Shown: positions 49,879-63,007 of the stretch, piece after piece
Layout: each line of letters opens with the position of its first letter
How positions within the stretch are numbered: the stretch's first letter is position 1
Source of the DNA: Fundidesulfovibrio agrisoli
GTDB taxonomy: Bacteria > Desulfobacterota > Desulfovibrionia > Desulfovibrionales > Desulfovibrionaceae
Assembly (NCBI RefSeq): GCF_022808715.1
Contig: NZ_JAKZKX010000006.1
Span: 124,001 to 188,000 of the forward strand
DNA: 64,000 bases
Reading direction: 5' to 3'
Position numbers and translations under genes: made by a program
The notes under the pieces: model-generated
Told to the model about the DNA's origin: nothing
The model's database searches: none
The model's input: the letters and a program-made list of their open reading frames with translations, nothing else

Positions 49879-50292
49879 CTATGCAGGCACGATGACCATC
49901 CAGCCCACGCCGAAGCGGTCCGTGAGCATGCCGAAGCAGGGCGAGAAGAAGGTCTTGCCCAGGGGCATCAGCACCTGGCCGCCTTCGCCAAGGGCGGCGA
50001 AAGCCCGCTTGGCCTCGGCCTCGTCGGCGACGGTCAGCGAGAGCGAGAAGCCCCGGAAGTCCGGCTCGCCCCGGCAGTTGCCGTCCGAGGCCATGAAGGC
50101 GGTGTCGCCCACGCGCACGTTGGCGTGCATCACCTTGTCCTCCGAGCCGGATGGGATCATGCCGGGGGCGGGCGGTTCGGGGCTGTCGCTGTAGCGCATG
50201 AGCATGGTCACCTGGGCGCCGACGGCCTCGGCGTAGAAGGCCAGCGCCTCGTCGCAGCGGCCCTCGAAGAACAGATAGGGTTCGATCCGCAT
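49879..50292 (-). CDS. VOC (PhnB-like) family protein
   Basis: This 137-residue protein matches the PhnB/YjdN branch of the vicinal-oxygen-chelate family. It begins MRIEPYLFFEGRCDEALAFY and continues with VMHANVRVGDTAFMASDG, FRGFSLSLTVADEAEAKRAF and a terminal LTDRFGVGWMV. These small dimeric proteins have a glyoxalase-like fold. Their biochemical role is unsettled. It lies 27 bases upstream of no partner but shares its strand with the DinB gene, which ends at 50320 just before it, so the two are probably one transcript. Confidence 0.9.
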   Translation of the reverse strand: MRIEPYLFFEGRCDEALAFYAEAVGAQVTMLMRYSDSPEPPAPGMIPSGSEDKVMHANVRVGDTAFMASDGNCRGEPDFRGFSLSLTVADEAEAKRAFAALGEGGQVLMPLGKTFFSPCFGMLTDRFGVGWMVIVPA

Positions 50293-50319
50293 GGGTTGGT
50301 CTCCCGTGATTGGAGGGTT

Positions 50320-50820
50320 TCAGGCGTCGCCGGAAGCCCGCAGCGCCGCAACCACCTCGCGCAGGTGGTCGGTGTGGAAGCGGACGTGGAAGTCCGTCAG
50401 GCCGAAGATCATCTGCTCCAGGGTGGGGCGCTCGCCCAGGGGCGTATCCTTGAAGGCGGGGATGTGCGCCTTGCGGGCCAGCTGCTCCGGCGTGAGGGCC
50501 AGGGTGAAGGCGGCCACGGCCTCGTATTCGCGCCGGACGCCCTCAAGCAACTCCGTGAAGGACATGGCGTCCCGCTTGTCGGTGTAGAAGGGGTTCTCGA
50601 CCACCAGGTCGATTTTCGGGGTGTCCGCCTCAAGGAAGGCCTTGAGCAGGGGCAGCATGCCCATGCCCTCAGGCCCGCTCAGGTGGGAGAGTATCTGCTT
50701 GGGGCTCCAGCGCCCGGCCGGGGCCCTGGATGCCGTGGCCTCGTCCAGGCCTTCGCAGGCCTGGGCCAGTTGGTTCATGTTCTCCCGCATGCCCCGGACC
50801 AGTTCTTCAGGCGTGGCCAT
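50320..50820 (-). CDS. DinB-superfamily protein
   Basis: The start MATPEELVRGMRENMNQLAQ follows GGAGG, ten bases away. The 166-residue protein is all-helical with the DinB-like metal-site pattern: a histidine in PKQILSHLSGPEG, and a C-terminal pair in LTDFHVRFHTDHLREVV. It resembles the DinB_2/YfiT group, thought to be metal-dependent thiol transferases or hydrolases. The substrate is unknown. It precedes the VOC gene by 27 bases. Confidence 0.82.
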   Translation of the reverse strand: MATPEELVRGMRENMNQLAQACEGLDEATASRAPAGRWSPKQILSHLSGPEGMGMLPLLKAFLEADTPKIDLVVENPFYTDKRDAMSFTELLEGVRREYEAVAAFTLALTPEQLARKAHIPAFKDTPLGERPTLEQMIFGLTDFHVRFHTDHLREVVAALRASGDA

Positions 50821-51275
50821 ATACTTCGATCCTCCTTGCCGGTTGGCGCACCAGGCGCACTTCATTCCATCATACGCCTTTTCCGGCCCGGTGCACAAGC
50901 ATGGCGTGAGGCCCGCCGCCGGACACCGGGGCAGGGCGGACGGCCGATGACGATGCCGCCGCAGAAACGGTCGCAAGCGGTGAAAACGACTGGAGATTGC
51001 TGTTGCTCGCAAATATGTTGGCTGCAAACATGGTCTCTGAGTGATGAAAACTGCGCAGTTGCGGGCCTTGTGCGGGTATTGTATAGTGGCATGACGCAAG
51101 ATGTACTTCGCGCCCATCTTTCCGTGGCCCACCCTGGCCGCGAGATGCAGGCGAAGCAAACCGTTCCGTCCGTGCCGTCTTCCGCCGTACCCGGCTCTCC
51201 GGGCTTTCACCGCCACCTGCCTACCGGCCGCATGGTCCTTTCGCCTGCGGCAACCGACAGACGACGGAGACCGCC
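50821..51275. other. 455-base divergent intergenic region
   Basis: No gene is supported here. It separates the minus-strand DinB/VOC pair from the large exported protein and contains a good plus-strand promoter at 51059-51087. The stretch 50998-51100 is lower in GC than the flanks. Confidence 0.6.
51059..51087 (+). promoter_or_regulatory. Sigma-70-like promoter for the large exported protein
   Basis: TTGCGG and TATAGT are separated by exactly 17 bases. The predicted leader to the ATG at 51276 is about 180 bases long. Confidence 0.55.
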
Positions 51276-54032
51276 ATGCCCGCCCGCCCGACCCTCGCCG
51301 CGCTATGCCTGCTGACCCTGCTGCTGTGCGCCGCCCCTGCGGCGGCCGCCAACCTGACCCTGACCCTGGACGCCGACTGGGACCTGGAGTTCACCCTCTC
51401 CGACATGGGCGGCAATTCCAAGGTGGCAGCCGTGGGCACCGGGACTCAAACCTACGGGGGCACGACCCTGCAGACCGCGCTGTTCCAGTCGCAGGGCACT
51501 GTGGGGCTCACGGTCAAGGCGATCTATAAAGGGTCCGCCCCGGGCACCGTGAACCTGACCGTCGATCCGCAGCGCATCGGCCTGAACTTCAGCAAGGTGG
51601 GCACGGACGCGGTCAACGCCAAATACACCAGCGAGAGCTTCTACGCCGCGGACCAAAAGGATTCGGGCTACAGCAACTATTGGCCATTGACGATCTACGC
51701 GGAGCTCCAGCCGCCCGGCGGGCTGCCCACAGTGTACTTCAGCGGGGTCGTGGAACTGGACGTCGCCCAGTTCCGCCACACCTGGGTCTCGGGGGGCTGG
51801 TCGGGTCCGGGCTTCCTTGGGGCCTACGACCTGCAGTTCACGCCCAACGGGCAGGGCGGCTACGCCTTGACGCGTCTGCCTGTGAGCGGCGAAAGCTTCG
51901 ACCTGGTCGTCACGGAGCCGTTCGAGGTCACCCCCAGTTCGCCGACCACCTCCACCTACTACGACTGGGGCAAGGCCGACTTCATGATAACCTGCCCGCT
52001 CTCGGAGTTCGTGGGCCCCAAGCGCACCGGCAGGATAGGCTTCGCCATCGGGGACGAGCCCATGATGAGCGGCCCCATCGAGCTGGCCTTCGGCTACATC
52101 CTGGGCGCGTCGGACATGGGGGTGGAGCGCAAGGACATGCTTTCCGGAGCCTGGAGCCCGGTCCAGGCCAACATGCGGGTGGACAAGGGCGACTGGCTCA
52201 GGCTCCAGCCCGTGGTGGCCCCCTGGGGCGTGGTGCTGCCCTTCGTGAGCGTGGAGTTCGCCGACGGCCAGGTGCGGGAGGTTGCCCTGACCGACGGCTA
52301 CGACCCGGACAAGACCGGCGAGACAATCGTCATCGTGGGAGAGGACGAGCTTCAGGCCAAATCGGTGTGCTGGACCATCAAGTTCACCAACTTCGCGCAG
52401 GATCTGGCCATCAACCATAGGGAATACGCCCGCGAGTTCATCTGGGACAAGCTCATCCAGGCGGGCGTCAACGCCGTGGCTCCGGGTTCCAGCTGGCTGC
52501 TGCGCAAAGGCGCCAGCAAGACCATCGGCTACACCCTGGAGAAGGGTGCGGAGGTTCTGGGCTACCAGAGCCCGCCGCAGCCGGGGGCCGCTCAGCCCCT
52601 CCAGACTGCCGGTCAGGCTTCGGCGGCCCAGGCGGCGGGCGCGAGCGGGTTCACCCCCCCGGACGCCCTCACCGGGAACAACGCCGCCGTGGTGAGCATC
52701 CTGAGCAATGGCGGCATGACCGCCACCAATGTCACGGGCACGCTGCGCGTCACCGACGCGGGCAACGTCAGCAGGCTGCTGCCCCCGCGCTCCCAGGTGA
52801 CGTACAACGCGTCCTTCGGCCCAGTGCTGCCGATGGACTACACGCCGACGCCCTACGAGCAGTACCACCAGTTCACCATCAACCCGGCCAACAACGGCTA
52901 CGTGGGCTCGCTCACGCCGCTCATCACCATCGCCTACAGCGGCTACCAGTCCGCCTACGACTCCCAGAGCCTGACCTGCCGCATCAATGGGGTGATGGTG
53001 CCGTCCTTCAGCTCCCTGGGCAGCACACAGGCCACCTATCAGGTGCCGGACCTGGCCAGGCTCAACTACGGCTACAACACGATCGAGGCCTCCATCTGGG
53101 ACAGCTTGAGCGGCCCCGAGTCCAAGTCGTCGACCTTCTGGGCCTCGGGGAGCGTCAAAGCGCCCCTGGCCCTCATGGCCTACCCCGGCAAGACCGGGAT
53201 GATGCTCACCTGGCTGCCCAGCTCCGAGCGCGGGCTGGAGGGCTATCACGTCTACAAGGGCTCCAGCGCCGGGACCATCACCCAGAGGATAACCTCCACG
53301 CCGGTGCGCAGCGCCGTGCTGAACCTGCTTGCGGAGAACGAGCCGGGCCTGGCCGCGCAGGACTGGTTCGCGGTGACCACGGTGGCCTCCGGCCTGGAGA
53401 GCCCCCTGTCCATACCGGTGCGCGGCTCGCTGGGCACGGCCTCCGGCCCCCCCCCGCCCGACATCACGGACCTGGCTGTGACCCCCGACGGCCTGGGCGT
53501 GCAGGTGAACTTCACCCCTGTGGAGGGGGCGCAGGCCTACCGCCTTGACCGTTCCGGCGCGGCCCCGGCCTTCTTCCGCGCCCCGCCGTTCCACGACGAA
53601 CCCCTGAGCGTGCTCGGGGGCTACTCCTGCACGGTGACGCCGCTGGGGCCGGACATGGTTCCGGGGTCAACGGCGGTGTCCCCGGTGCTGACGGCGCAGA
53701 ACTTCACCACGCCCGCGCCCCTGGGCCTCTCGGTCCTGCCGCAGGACGCCAAGCGCAAAATCTGGGCTCTGCGCTGGGATCCCGCGATCCCCGGGGTGAC
53801 GGGCTTCAATGTGTACGAGTCCTTCAACGGGGGGGCGTTCGCCAAGCTGACGGGCAGCCCGGTCACGGATACGAGCATGACCAGGACCCTGGTGAGGCCG
53901 GGGCTCTACGTCTGGAAGATCACCGCCGTGAGCCCCGCCGGGGAGAGTCCCGCTGGCCCGGCGGTGCCCGGCGGGTTCGCCGTGAAAGCCGGGCCGACGG
54001 TGGTGGGGGCGATCAAACTGTTGCTGCAATAG
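51276..54032 (+). CDS. Large exported beta-rich protein with fibronectin-III-like C-terminal modules
   Basis: This 918-residue protein starts MPARPTLAALCLLTLLLCAA, a signal peptide cleaved near AAAAN. The first 450 residues are beta-rich, with no domain that I recognise. A linker rich in Ala, Gln and Pro follows (about 425-465). The C-terminal half (about 610-905) contains several fibronectin-III-like modules: MMLTWLPSSERGLEGYHVYK, VQVNFTPVEGAQAYRLDRSG and WALRWDPAIPGVTGFNVYES. There is only one cysteine pair and no anchor, so it is secreted or periplasmic. A carbohydrate- or matrix-binding role is plausible but unproven. Confidence 0.82.
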   Translation: MPARPTLAALCLLTLLLCAAPAAAANLTLTLDADWDLEFTLSDMGGNSKVAAVGTGTQTYGGTTLQTALFQSQGTVGLTVKAIYKGSAPGTVNLTVDPQRIGLNFSKVGTDAVNAKYTSESFYAADQKDSGYSNYWPLTIYAELQPPGGLPTVYFSGVVELDVAQFRHTWVSGGWSGPGFLGAYDLQFTPNGQGGYALTRLPVSGESFDLVVTEPFEVTPSSPTTSTYYDWGKADFMITCPLSEFVGPKRTGRIGFAIGDEPMMSGPIELAFGYILGASDMGVERKDMLSGAWSPVQANMRVDKGDWLRLQPVVAPWGVVLPFVSVEFADGQVREVALTDGYDPDKTGETIVIVGEDELQAKSVCWTIKFTNFAQDLAINHREYAREFIWDKLIQAGVNAVAPGSSWLLRKGASKTIGYTLEKGAEVLGYQSPPQPGAAQPLQTAGQASAAQAAGASGFTPPDALTGNNAAVVSILSNGGMTATNVTGTLRVTDAGNVSRLLPPRSQVTYNASFGPVLPMDYTPTPYEQYHQFTINPANNGYVGSLTPLITIAYSGYQSAYDSQSLTCRINGVMVPSFSSLGSTQATYQVPDLARLNYGYNTIEASIWDSLSGPESKSSTFWASGSVKAPLALMAYPGKTGMMLTWLPSSERGLEGYHVYKGSSAGTITQRITSTPVRSAVLNLLAENEPGLAAQDWFAVTTVASGLESPLSIPVRGSLGTASGPPPPDITDLAVTPDGLGVQVNFTPVEGAQAYRLDRSGAAPAFFRAPPFHDEPLSVLGGYSCTVTPLGPDMVPGSTAVSPVLTAQNFTTPAPLGLSVLPQDAKRKIWALRWDPAIPGVTGFNVYESFNGGAFAKLTGSPVTDTSMTRTLVRPGLYVWKITAVSPAGESPAGPAVPGGFAVKAGPTVVGAIKLLLQ

Positions 54033-54050
54033 GGAGCGCCGCCCCGGCCA

Positions 54051-54120
54051 CGCCGGATCACGCCGGACCAGGCCGGGCTCCGCCGGATCACGCCGGACCC
54101 CGCCAGTGTCCGCCGGAGTG
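54051..54120. repeat. Tandem repeat with 10-bp period
   Basis: Seven consecutive decamers are variants of CGCCGGATCA/CGCCGGACCA. The first three and next three form an approximate 30-bp higher-order repeat. It occupies the gap between the convergent ends of the exported-protein gene and the CheB-CheR-kinase gene. Confidence 0.8.
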
Positions 54121-54138
54121 GGGCGGCGACCCGGAAGG

Positions 54139-58287
<4,149 letters not shown>

Positions 58288-58441
58288 CTTGAAGCCTCAA
58301 TAGAACGCATGAAGTTTCATTCTTGCGTCGGCACCCCCGCAACGAGCGCCGCCGCGTCCAGGCGGAAAGACCCGCCAACCCAGGGGCGGGCGTTGTACGC
58401 CATTCCCACGCCCTTCAACTTCGCCCCCGTATAATGATATA

Positions 58442-58471
58442 ATAATAAAAAGCATAGTGGAATTGATACAA
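58442..58471 (-). promoter_or_regulatory. Promoter of the CheB-CheR-kinase gene
   Basis: On the minus strand, TTGTAT is followed after 18 bases by TATTAT, in the most AT-rich patch of this part of the window. The leader would be about 145 bases. Confidence 0.55.
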
Positions 58472-58522
58472 CCTGGCGCGCGGGCGCAGCAGGTTCGCGC
58501 CAGGGCGGGCAGAAGCCGCTGC

Positions 58523-59665
58523 TCAGGCGGGCTCGAAGGCGTGGGGAACGAAGCGGCTCAGGTTGGTGGTGATGCGCCCCGCCGATTCCCTGATCCCCAT
58601 GCCCGCGGCCCAGCCCCCCACCACCCAGGCCCCGACCACGGGCTTGGCCCCGCCGAAGTCCGGCAGCTCGCACAGGGCCTGCCACACCACGTCGGATTCG
58701 TCGTAGCCGCCGCCCGTGCGTTCGATGGTCGTTCCGCCCTTGACCAGGGCCATGTTGGCCCCTTCCCGGGCCAGCTTGGGCTTGACTACGTAGCCGGTCA
58801 TCCCGCGCGGGCCGTCGAGGTAGGCCGGGACCAGGTTGGGGTGGCCGGGGAACAGCTCCCAGAGGATGGGCAGGATGGCCTTGTTGGAGAGCAGCATCTT
58901 CCAGGCCGGTTCGATAAAACACATCCGCTCGGAGGCGTAGGCCAGGTATTGCCCGAACTCCTCCCGCAGGAGCCATTCCCAGGGGTAGAGCTTGAACAGG
59001 CTCTCGATGTGCCTGCCGCCCATGTCCACGAAGCGCATGGCCAGGGAGTTCCAGCCGATCTCGTCCACGTGCAGGAAGTCCGTGGAGAGGCCCGCCGATT
59101 GGGCGGTGTCGCGCAGGTAGTTGGCGGTGATGATGTCCTCCACGTCCCTGGTGGAGGCGAAGTGCAGGATCTCGCCGCGCAGCTTGGGCTTGAGTTCGGC
59201 CCAGCGGGCCAGGAGCTTCTCGTGGATGGAGTTGAACTGGTCCAGCCCGGGGAAAACGTCCTGGAGCCAGAACCACTGGATCACCGAGGCCTCCAGCAGG
59301 CTGGTGGGGGTGTCGGCGTTGTACTCCAGCAGTTTGGGGGGCGATGTGCCGTCGAAGGCGAAGTCGAAGCGGCCGTAGATGGAGGGGGGCTCCTCCTCCC
59401 AGGCGGCCTCGATGAGCGGCACGGCGGATTCGGGGATGCCCAGGTCGGCCCAGCGGCGTGTGTCGATGATGTGCTGCGCGGCCTCCAGGCAGCGCTCGTG
59501 CAGGTCGTTGGCGGCGCGCTCCACCGCGTCCACCTCCTCTGCGGTGAACAGGTAGTAGGCCGACTCGTCCCAGTAGGGAACGTCGTCCAGGGTGTGGAAG
59601 ATGAAGCCCTGGCATTCCACCGTGGCCTGCCAGCCGGGCCTGGGTTCGATGGGGATGCGTCGCAT
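58523..59665 (-). CDS. Glutathionylspermidine-synthase-like ATP-grasp protein (YgiC/YjfC type)
   Basis: This 380-residue protein matches the C-terminal synthetase domain of glutathionylspermidine synthase and stand-alone YgiC/YjfC proteins. Blocks include YWDESAYYLFTAEEVDAVER, YGRFDFAFDGTSPPKLLEYN (ending in the conserved LEYNADTPTSL), LYPWEWLLREEFGQYL, WKMLLSNKAILPILWELFPG and GYVVKPKLAREGANMAL. It should form a peptide-amine bond using ATP, on an unknown substrate. It is two bases downstream of the YgiB-like lipoprotein gene, which reproduces the order of the yjfL-yjfM-yjfC genes of enterobacteria. Confidence 0.93.
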   Translation of the reverse strand: MRRIPIEPRPGWQATVECQGFIFHTLDDVPYWDESAYYLFTAEEVDAVERAANDLHERCLEAAQHIIDTRRWADLGIPESAVPLIEAAWEEEPPSIYGRFDFAFDGTSPPKLLEYNADTPTSLLEASVIQWFWLQDVFPGLDQFNSIHEKLLARWAELKPKLRGEILHFASTRDVEDIITANYLRDTAQSAGLSTDFLHVDEIGWNSLAMRFVDMGGRHIESLFKLYPWEWLLREEFGQYLAYASERMCFIEPAWKMLLSNKAILPILWELFPGHPNLVPAYLDGPRGMTGYVVKPKLAREGANMALVKGGTTIERTGGGYDESDVVWQALCELPDFGGAKPVVGAWVVGGWAAGMGIRESAGRITTNLSRFVPHAFEPA

Positions 59666-59667
59666 GG

Positions 59668-59997
59668 CTAGGCCGAGGCGGAGAGCCGGCCGCCGGTGGA
59701 GCCGAACCCGCCCCTGGTCACGTAGGCCCGCCCGGCGTGGGCCTGGGTGCCCGAGGCTATGGCCCGGCCTTCGGCCACGGCGCCGCCGTAGTTGGGATGG
59801 TCGGGGGGCATGGGCCTGATGGAGCGGTCCTCCCCGACGATGAAGGGCCGCCCGGAGCTGTGGTAGATGACGTTGCTGTAGCTGCCGGACCTGTAGCCCT
59901 GCTCGCCTTCGTCGTCGTCATCGTCGAAAGAGCACCCGGAGAGGGTCAGGCTGACCGAGACCACAAGGCCGATGGCGATATGGCGGGAGCGTTTCAT
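59668..59997 (-). CDS. YgiB/YjfM-like lipoprotein
   Basis: This 109-residue protein has a lipoprotein signal (VVSVSLTLSGCSFDDDDDEG; Cys22 is the lipidation site), an Asp-rich segment and a C-terminal part with SGRPFIVGEDRSIRP and RGGFGSTGGRLSAS. The ending GGFGxxG is seen in YgiB/YjfM (DUF1190) proteins, although this copy is much shorter. It lies 2 bases from the ATP-grasp gene and 10 bases from the DUF350 gene. Confidence 0.75.
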   Translation of the reverse strand: MKRSRHIAIGLVVSVSLTLSGCSFDDDDDEGEQGYRSGSYSNVIYHSSGRPFIVGEDRSIRPMPPDHPNYGGAVAEGRAIASGTQAHAGRAYVTRGGFGSTGGRLSASA

Positions 59998-60007
59998 GGC
60001 GCGCGCC

Positions 60008-60844
60008 TTACGCCGTGGCCGCGATGATGAGGGCGATGCCCAGCTTCACGCCCGCCTCGGCGATGACCGCCGCCAGGTTCCTGTCGCGGACGATCTCCTC
60101 GCCGAGGGTCGTGCCCGCCAGGAAGACCTTGTCCGCCAGCCAGGAGCAGGCCAGCAGCAGCGCCACCCCGCGCACGGCGGCCAGCGCGAAGGCCGCCAGA
60201 TCCTCCCCCCAGTGCGTGAAGTCGCCGAGCACGGCCGAGGCCAGGATGATGCCGAGGCACGCCAGCATGGTGCCCAGGTGCAGCCCCAGCGCGGCGTTGC
60301 CCCGGGCTATCTCGGCCTGGTCGTCGTAGGGGGAGAGGCGCTCCAGCAGCTTCAGGAAAAGGATCAGGGTCAACTGCCCGAGCAGGAAGAACACCACGCC
60401 GGAGAAAACCGTCCCCTGCCCGGTGAAGGCGGCCCGCAGGATGAGCCCCGTGGCCAGCCCGCCCCCGGCCTCGACTAGGCCCACGGCCAGGTTTCCGCCC
60501 AGAATGGCCCTGGTGTTGTCGATCTTCGGCAGGGCGAGCTTGTCCAGCAGGCCGAAGGCCGCCACCAGCAGGGCCAGGAGCACTGCCCCGGTGAAGGCGA
60601 ACCCGGCCACGTCGCGGAAAAACCCGGTGGAGGGGGCCATGAGCGGGCCGCACAGGCCCAGGGCCGAGGCCAGGGCGAAGGATGCGAAGCGCAGGGCCAC
60701 GGCGGCGTTGTTTCGGGAACAGACCTGTTCCTCGAGGGAGGAGTCCCCCGCGCGCGCGATGCGGTCCGCGCAGAGCCGGTGCGCCAGCCAGAGCACGGCG
60801 AAGGCCAGGGCCAGGAAGACGAGGGAGGCGAGGGCGTGGACCAT
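60008..60844 (-). CDS. DUF350 family membrane protein (tandem repeat)
   Basis: The start MVHALASLVFLALAFAVLWL follows CAGGAG. The 278-residue protein has about eight helices in two DUF350 repeats, each with an N-N-A-A-V-A / N-A-A-L-G-L type helix (RNNAAVALRFASFAL and ARGNAALGLHLGTMLACLGI). It resembles YjfL. It is the first gene of a three-gene operon with the lipoprotein and ATP-grasp genes. The function is unknown, but such trios recur in several phyla. Confidence 0.88.
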   Translation of the reverse strand: MVHALASLVFLALAFAVLWLAHRLCADRIARAGDSSLEEQVCSRNNAAVALRFASFALASALGLCGPLMAPSTGFFRDVAGFAFTGAVLLALLVAAFGLLDKLALPKIDNTRAILGGNLAVGLVEAGGGLATGLILRAAFTGQGTVFSGVVFFLLGQLTLILFLKLLERLSPYDDQAEIARGNAALGLHLGTMLACLGIILASAVLGDFTHWGEDLAAFALAAVRGVALLLACSWLADKVFLAGTTLGEEIVRDRNLAAVIAEAGVKLGIALIIAATA

Positions 60845-61197
60845 GGGGCGCTCCTGCCGGTTGCGGCTGCGGGGATGGATCGCGAGACATGCTAAACAAT
60901 CGAAACCGCCACGGCAATGCCCGCAAGGCAGCTTCGCCCATCGTAGCGTAAGTGCGCTGAGGAGCCTGCCAGCTTGCGCCTCAACAGGGGTGGGGGAGTC
61001 GGGCATGTACTTTTTAATGGTATATCGGAACAGGGTGGGGCATAAACATTGGAGCTAGGTCGAAAAGACCGGCCAGGCTGAGCCTTCCTGGACTTTGCGG
61101 CGAGGTGGCGTTCCGGGCTGTCCCGGGTCGTGAGCCGAACAGCGGCTGTACCCGCTCCCTGGGGGCGGACCTCAACGAGACAAGGAGGCGTTTGCGG
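60845..61197. other. 353-base divergent intergenic region
   Basis: This gap separates the DUF350 operon from the sulfatase gene. It holds a good minus-strand promoter and a short AT-rich patch near 61008-61050. I found no convincing plus-strand promoter and no gene. Confidence 0.6.
60889..60917 (-). promoter_or_regulatory. Promoter of the DUF350-lipoprotein-ATP-grasp operon
   Basis: On the minus strand, TTGCCG is followed after 17 bases by TAGCAT, about 45 bases before the DUF350 ATG. Confidence 0.5.
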
Positions 61198-62832
61198 ATG
61201 AATAACCTGATAAAACGAGCGGCGGCTGCGCTGACTGCCTTGCTTTTCCTGGCCGGGGCCGCCCTGGCTGCGGACAAGCCCAACATCCTGCTGATCGTGG
61301 GCGACGACGTGGGCTACGGCGACCTGGGCGTCTTCGGCGGCGGCGAGGGGCGCGGCATGCCCACCCCCAGCCTGGACCGCCTGGCCAGCGAGGGCATGAC
61401 CATGTTCTCGTTCTACGCCCAGCCGAGCTGCACCCCGGGGCGCGCCGCCATGCAGACCGGGCGCATCCCCAACCGCAGCGGCATGACCACCGTGGCCTTC
61501 CAGGGCCAGGGCGGCGGCCTGCCCGCAGCCGAATGGACCCTGGCCTCCGTGCTCAAGCAGGCCGGATATCAGACCTACTTCACCGGCAAATGGCACCTGG
61601 GCGAGGACGACTACGCGCTGCCCAACGCCCAGGGCTACGACGAAATGCGCTACGTGGGCCTGTACCACCTGAACGCCTACACGTACGCCGACCCCACCTG
61701 GTTCCCGGACATGGCGCCGGATATGCGGGCGATGTTCCAGAAGGTGACCAAGGGCGCCCTCTCCGGCAAAGCCGGGGAAAAGCCCAAGGAAGACTTCAAG
61801 ATCAACGGCCAGTATGTGAACACGCCTGAGAAAGGCGTGGTGGGCATCCCCTTCTTCGACTCCTATGTGGAGAAGGCCGCCATCGAGTTCCTGGACGACG
61901 CCAAGAAGTCCGGCAAGCCCTTCTTCATCAACGTGAACTTCATGAAGGTGCACCAGCCCAACCTTCCCGCCCCCGAGTTCGAGCACAAGTCGCTCTCCAA
62001 GAGCAAGTACGCGGACTCCGTCGTGGAACTGGACACCAGGATCGGGCGCATCATGGACAAGCTGCGCGCCCTCGGCCTGGACAAGAACACCATCGTCTTC
62101 TTCACCACCGACAACGGCGCCTGGCAGGACGTGTACCCAGACGCGGGCTACACCCCCTTCAGGGGCACCAAGGGCACCGTGCGCGAAGGCGGCAACCGCG
62201 TCCCGGCCATCGCCTGGATGCCCGGCAAGATCAAAGCCAACACCAGGAACCACGACATCGTGGGCGGCCTGGACCTGATGTCCACCTTCGCCACCCTGGC
62301 CGGGCTCAAGCTCCCCGAGAAGGACCGCGAGGGCCAGCCCATCATCTTCGACAGCTTCGACATGTCCCCCATGCTCTTCGGCACCGGCAAGTCCGCCCGC
62401 AAGAGCTGGTTCTACTTCACCGAGAACGAGTTGAGCCCCGGCGCGGTGCGCGCGGGCAACTACAAGGCCGTGTTCAACCTGCGCGGAGACGACGGCCAGC
62501 CCACCGGCGGCCTCGCCGTGGACAGCAACCTCGGATGGAAGGGCCCCGAGAAATACGTGGCCACCGCACCCCAGATCTTCGACCTCTGGCAGGACCCGCA
62601 GGAACGCTACGACATCTTCATGAACAACTACACGGAGAGGACCTGGACCCTGGTGACCTTCAACCAGGAAGTCACCGAGCTGATGAAGACCTACGTGCAG
62701 TATCCGCCGCGCAAGTTGCAGAGCGAGGTCTACACCGGGCCGCTGACCATCTCGAAGTACCAGAACCTGGAGTGGGCGCGTGAGGAGTTGAAGAAGAACG
62801 GCATCAAACTCCCGTTGCCTTCCGGCAACTAG
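61198..62832 (+). CDS. Exported arylsulfatase-type sulfatase
   Basis: The start MNNLIKRAAAALTALLFLAG follows AAGGAGG and gives a signal peptide cleaved near ALAADKP. The 544-residue protein is a type I sulfatase: NILLIVGDDVGYGDLG supplies metal-binding Asp residues, and CTPGRAAMQTGR (Cys78) is the CxPxR motif whose cysteine is converted to formylglycine. TGKWHLGE and TTDNGAWQD complete the active site. It hydrolyses sulfate esters in the periplasm. No formylglycine-generating enzyme is in the window, so maturation must depend on one encoded elsewhere. Confidence 0.95.
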   Translation: MNNLIKRAAAALTALLFLAGAALAADKPNILLIVGDDVGYGDLGVFGGGEGRGMPTPSLDRLASEGMTMFSFYAQPSCTPGRAAMQTGRIPNRSGMTTVAFQGQGGGLPAAEWTLASVLKQAGYQTYFTGKWHLGEDDYALPNAQGYDEMRYVGLYHLNAYTYADPTWFPDMAPDMRAMFQKVTKGALSGKAGEKPKEDFKINGQYVNTPEKGVVGIPFFDSYVEKAAIEFLDDAKKSGKPFFINVNFMKVHQPNLPAPEFEHKSLSKSKYADSVVELDTRIGRIMDKLRALGLDKNTIVFFTTDNGAWQDVYPDAGYTPFRGTKGTVREGGNRVPAIAWMPGKIKANTRNHDIVGGLDLMSTFATLAGLKLPEKDREGQPIIFDSFDMSPMLFGTGKSARKSWFYFTENELSPGAVRAGNYKAVFNLRGDDGQPTGGLAVDSNLGWKGPEKYVATAPQIFDLWQDPQERYDIFMNNYTERTWTLVTFNQEVTELMKTYVQYPPRKLQSEVYTGPLTISKYQNLEWAREELKKNGIKLPLPSGN

Positions 62833-62884
62833 GCGGGCAACAGGCGGGCCGCCCGCCCGCACCTGCCTGATCACTGAAACAGTT

Positions 62885-62912
62885 GCGGCCCCCGGCACTC
62901 GCCGGGGGCCGC
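62885..62912 (+). terminator. Strong hairpin after the sulfatase gene
   Basis: GCGGCCCCCGGC pairs perfectly with GCCGGGGGCCGC around an ACTC loop, 52 bases after the sulfatase stop. It has no U tract, so partial read-through into the HAD gene is possible. Confidence 0.6.
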
Positions 62913-63007
62913 TTCGAGACTGGGCCGGTGAGGCAGGCCCGCCGCCCCCGCGCCCCTGAGGCCCGCCGCGTCCGGTTCACATCAACCCCCATCCACCCGG
63001 AGGCCCC

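Noticed and set aside
54051-54120. Possible CRISPR array
   Set aside because: The unit is 10 bases with no spacers. No cas gene is nearby.
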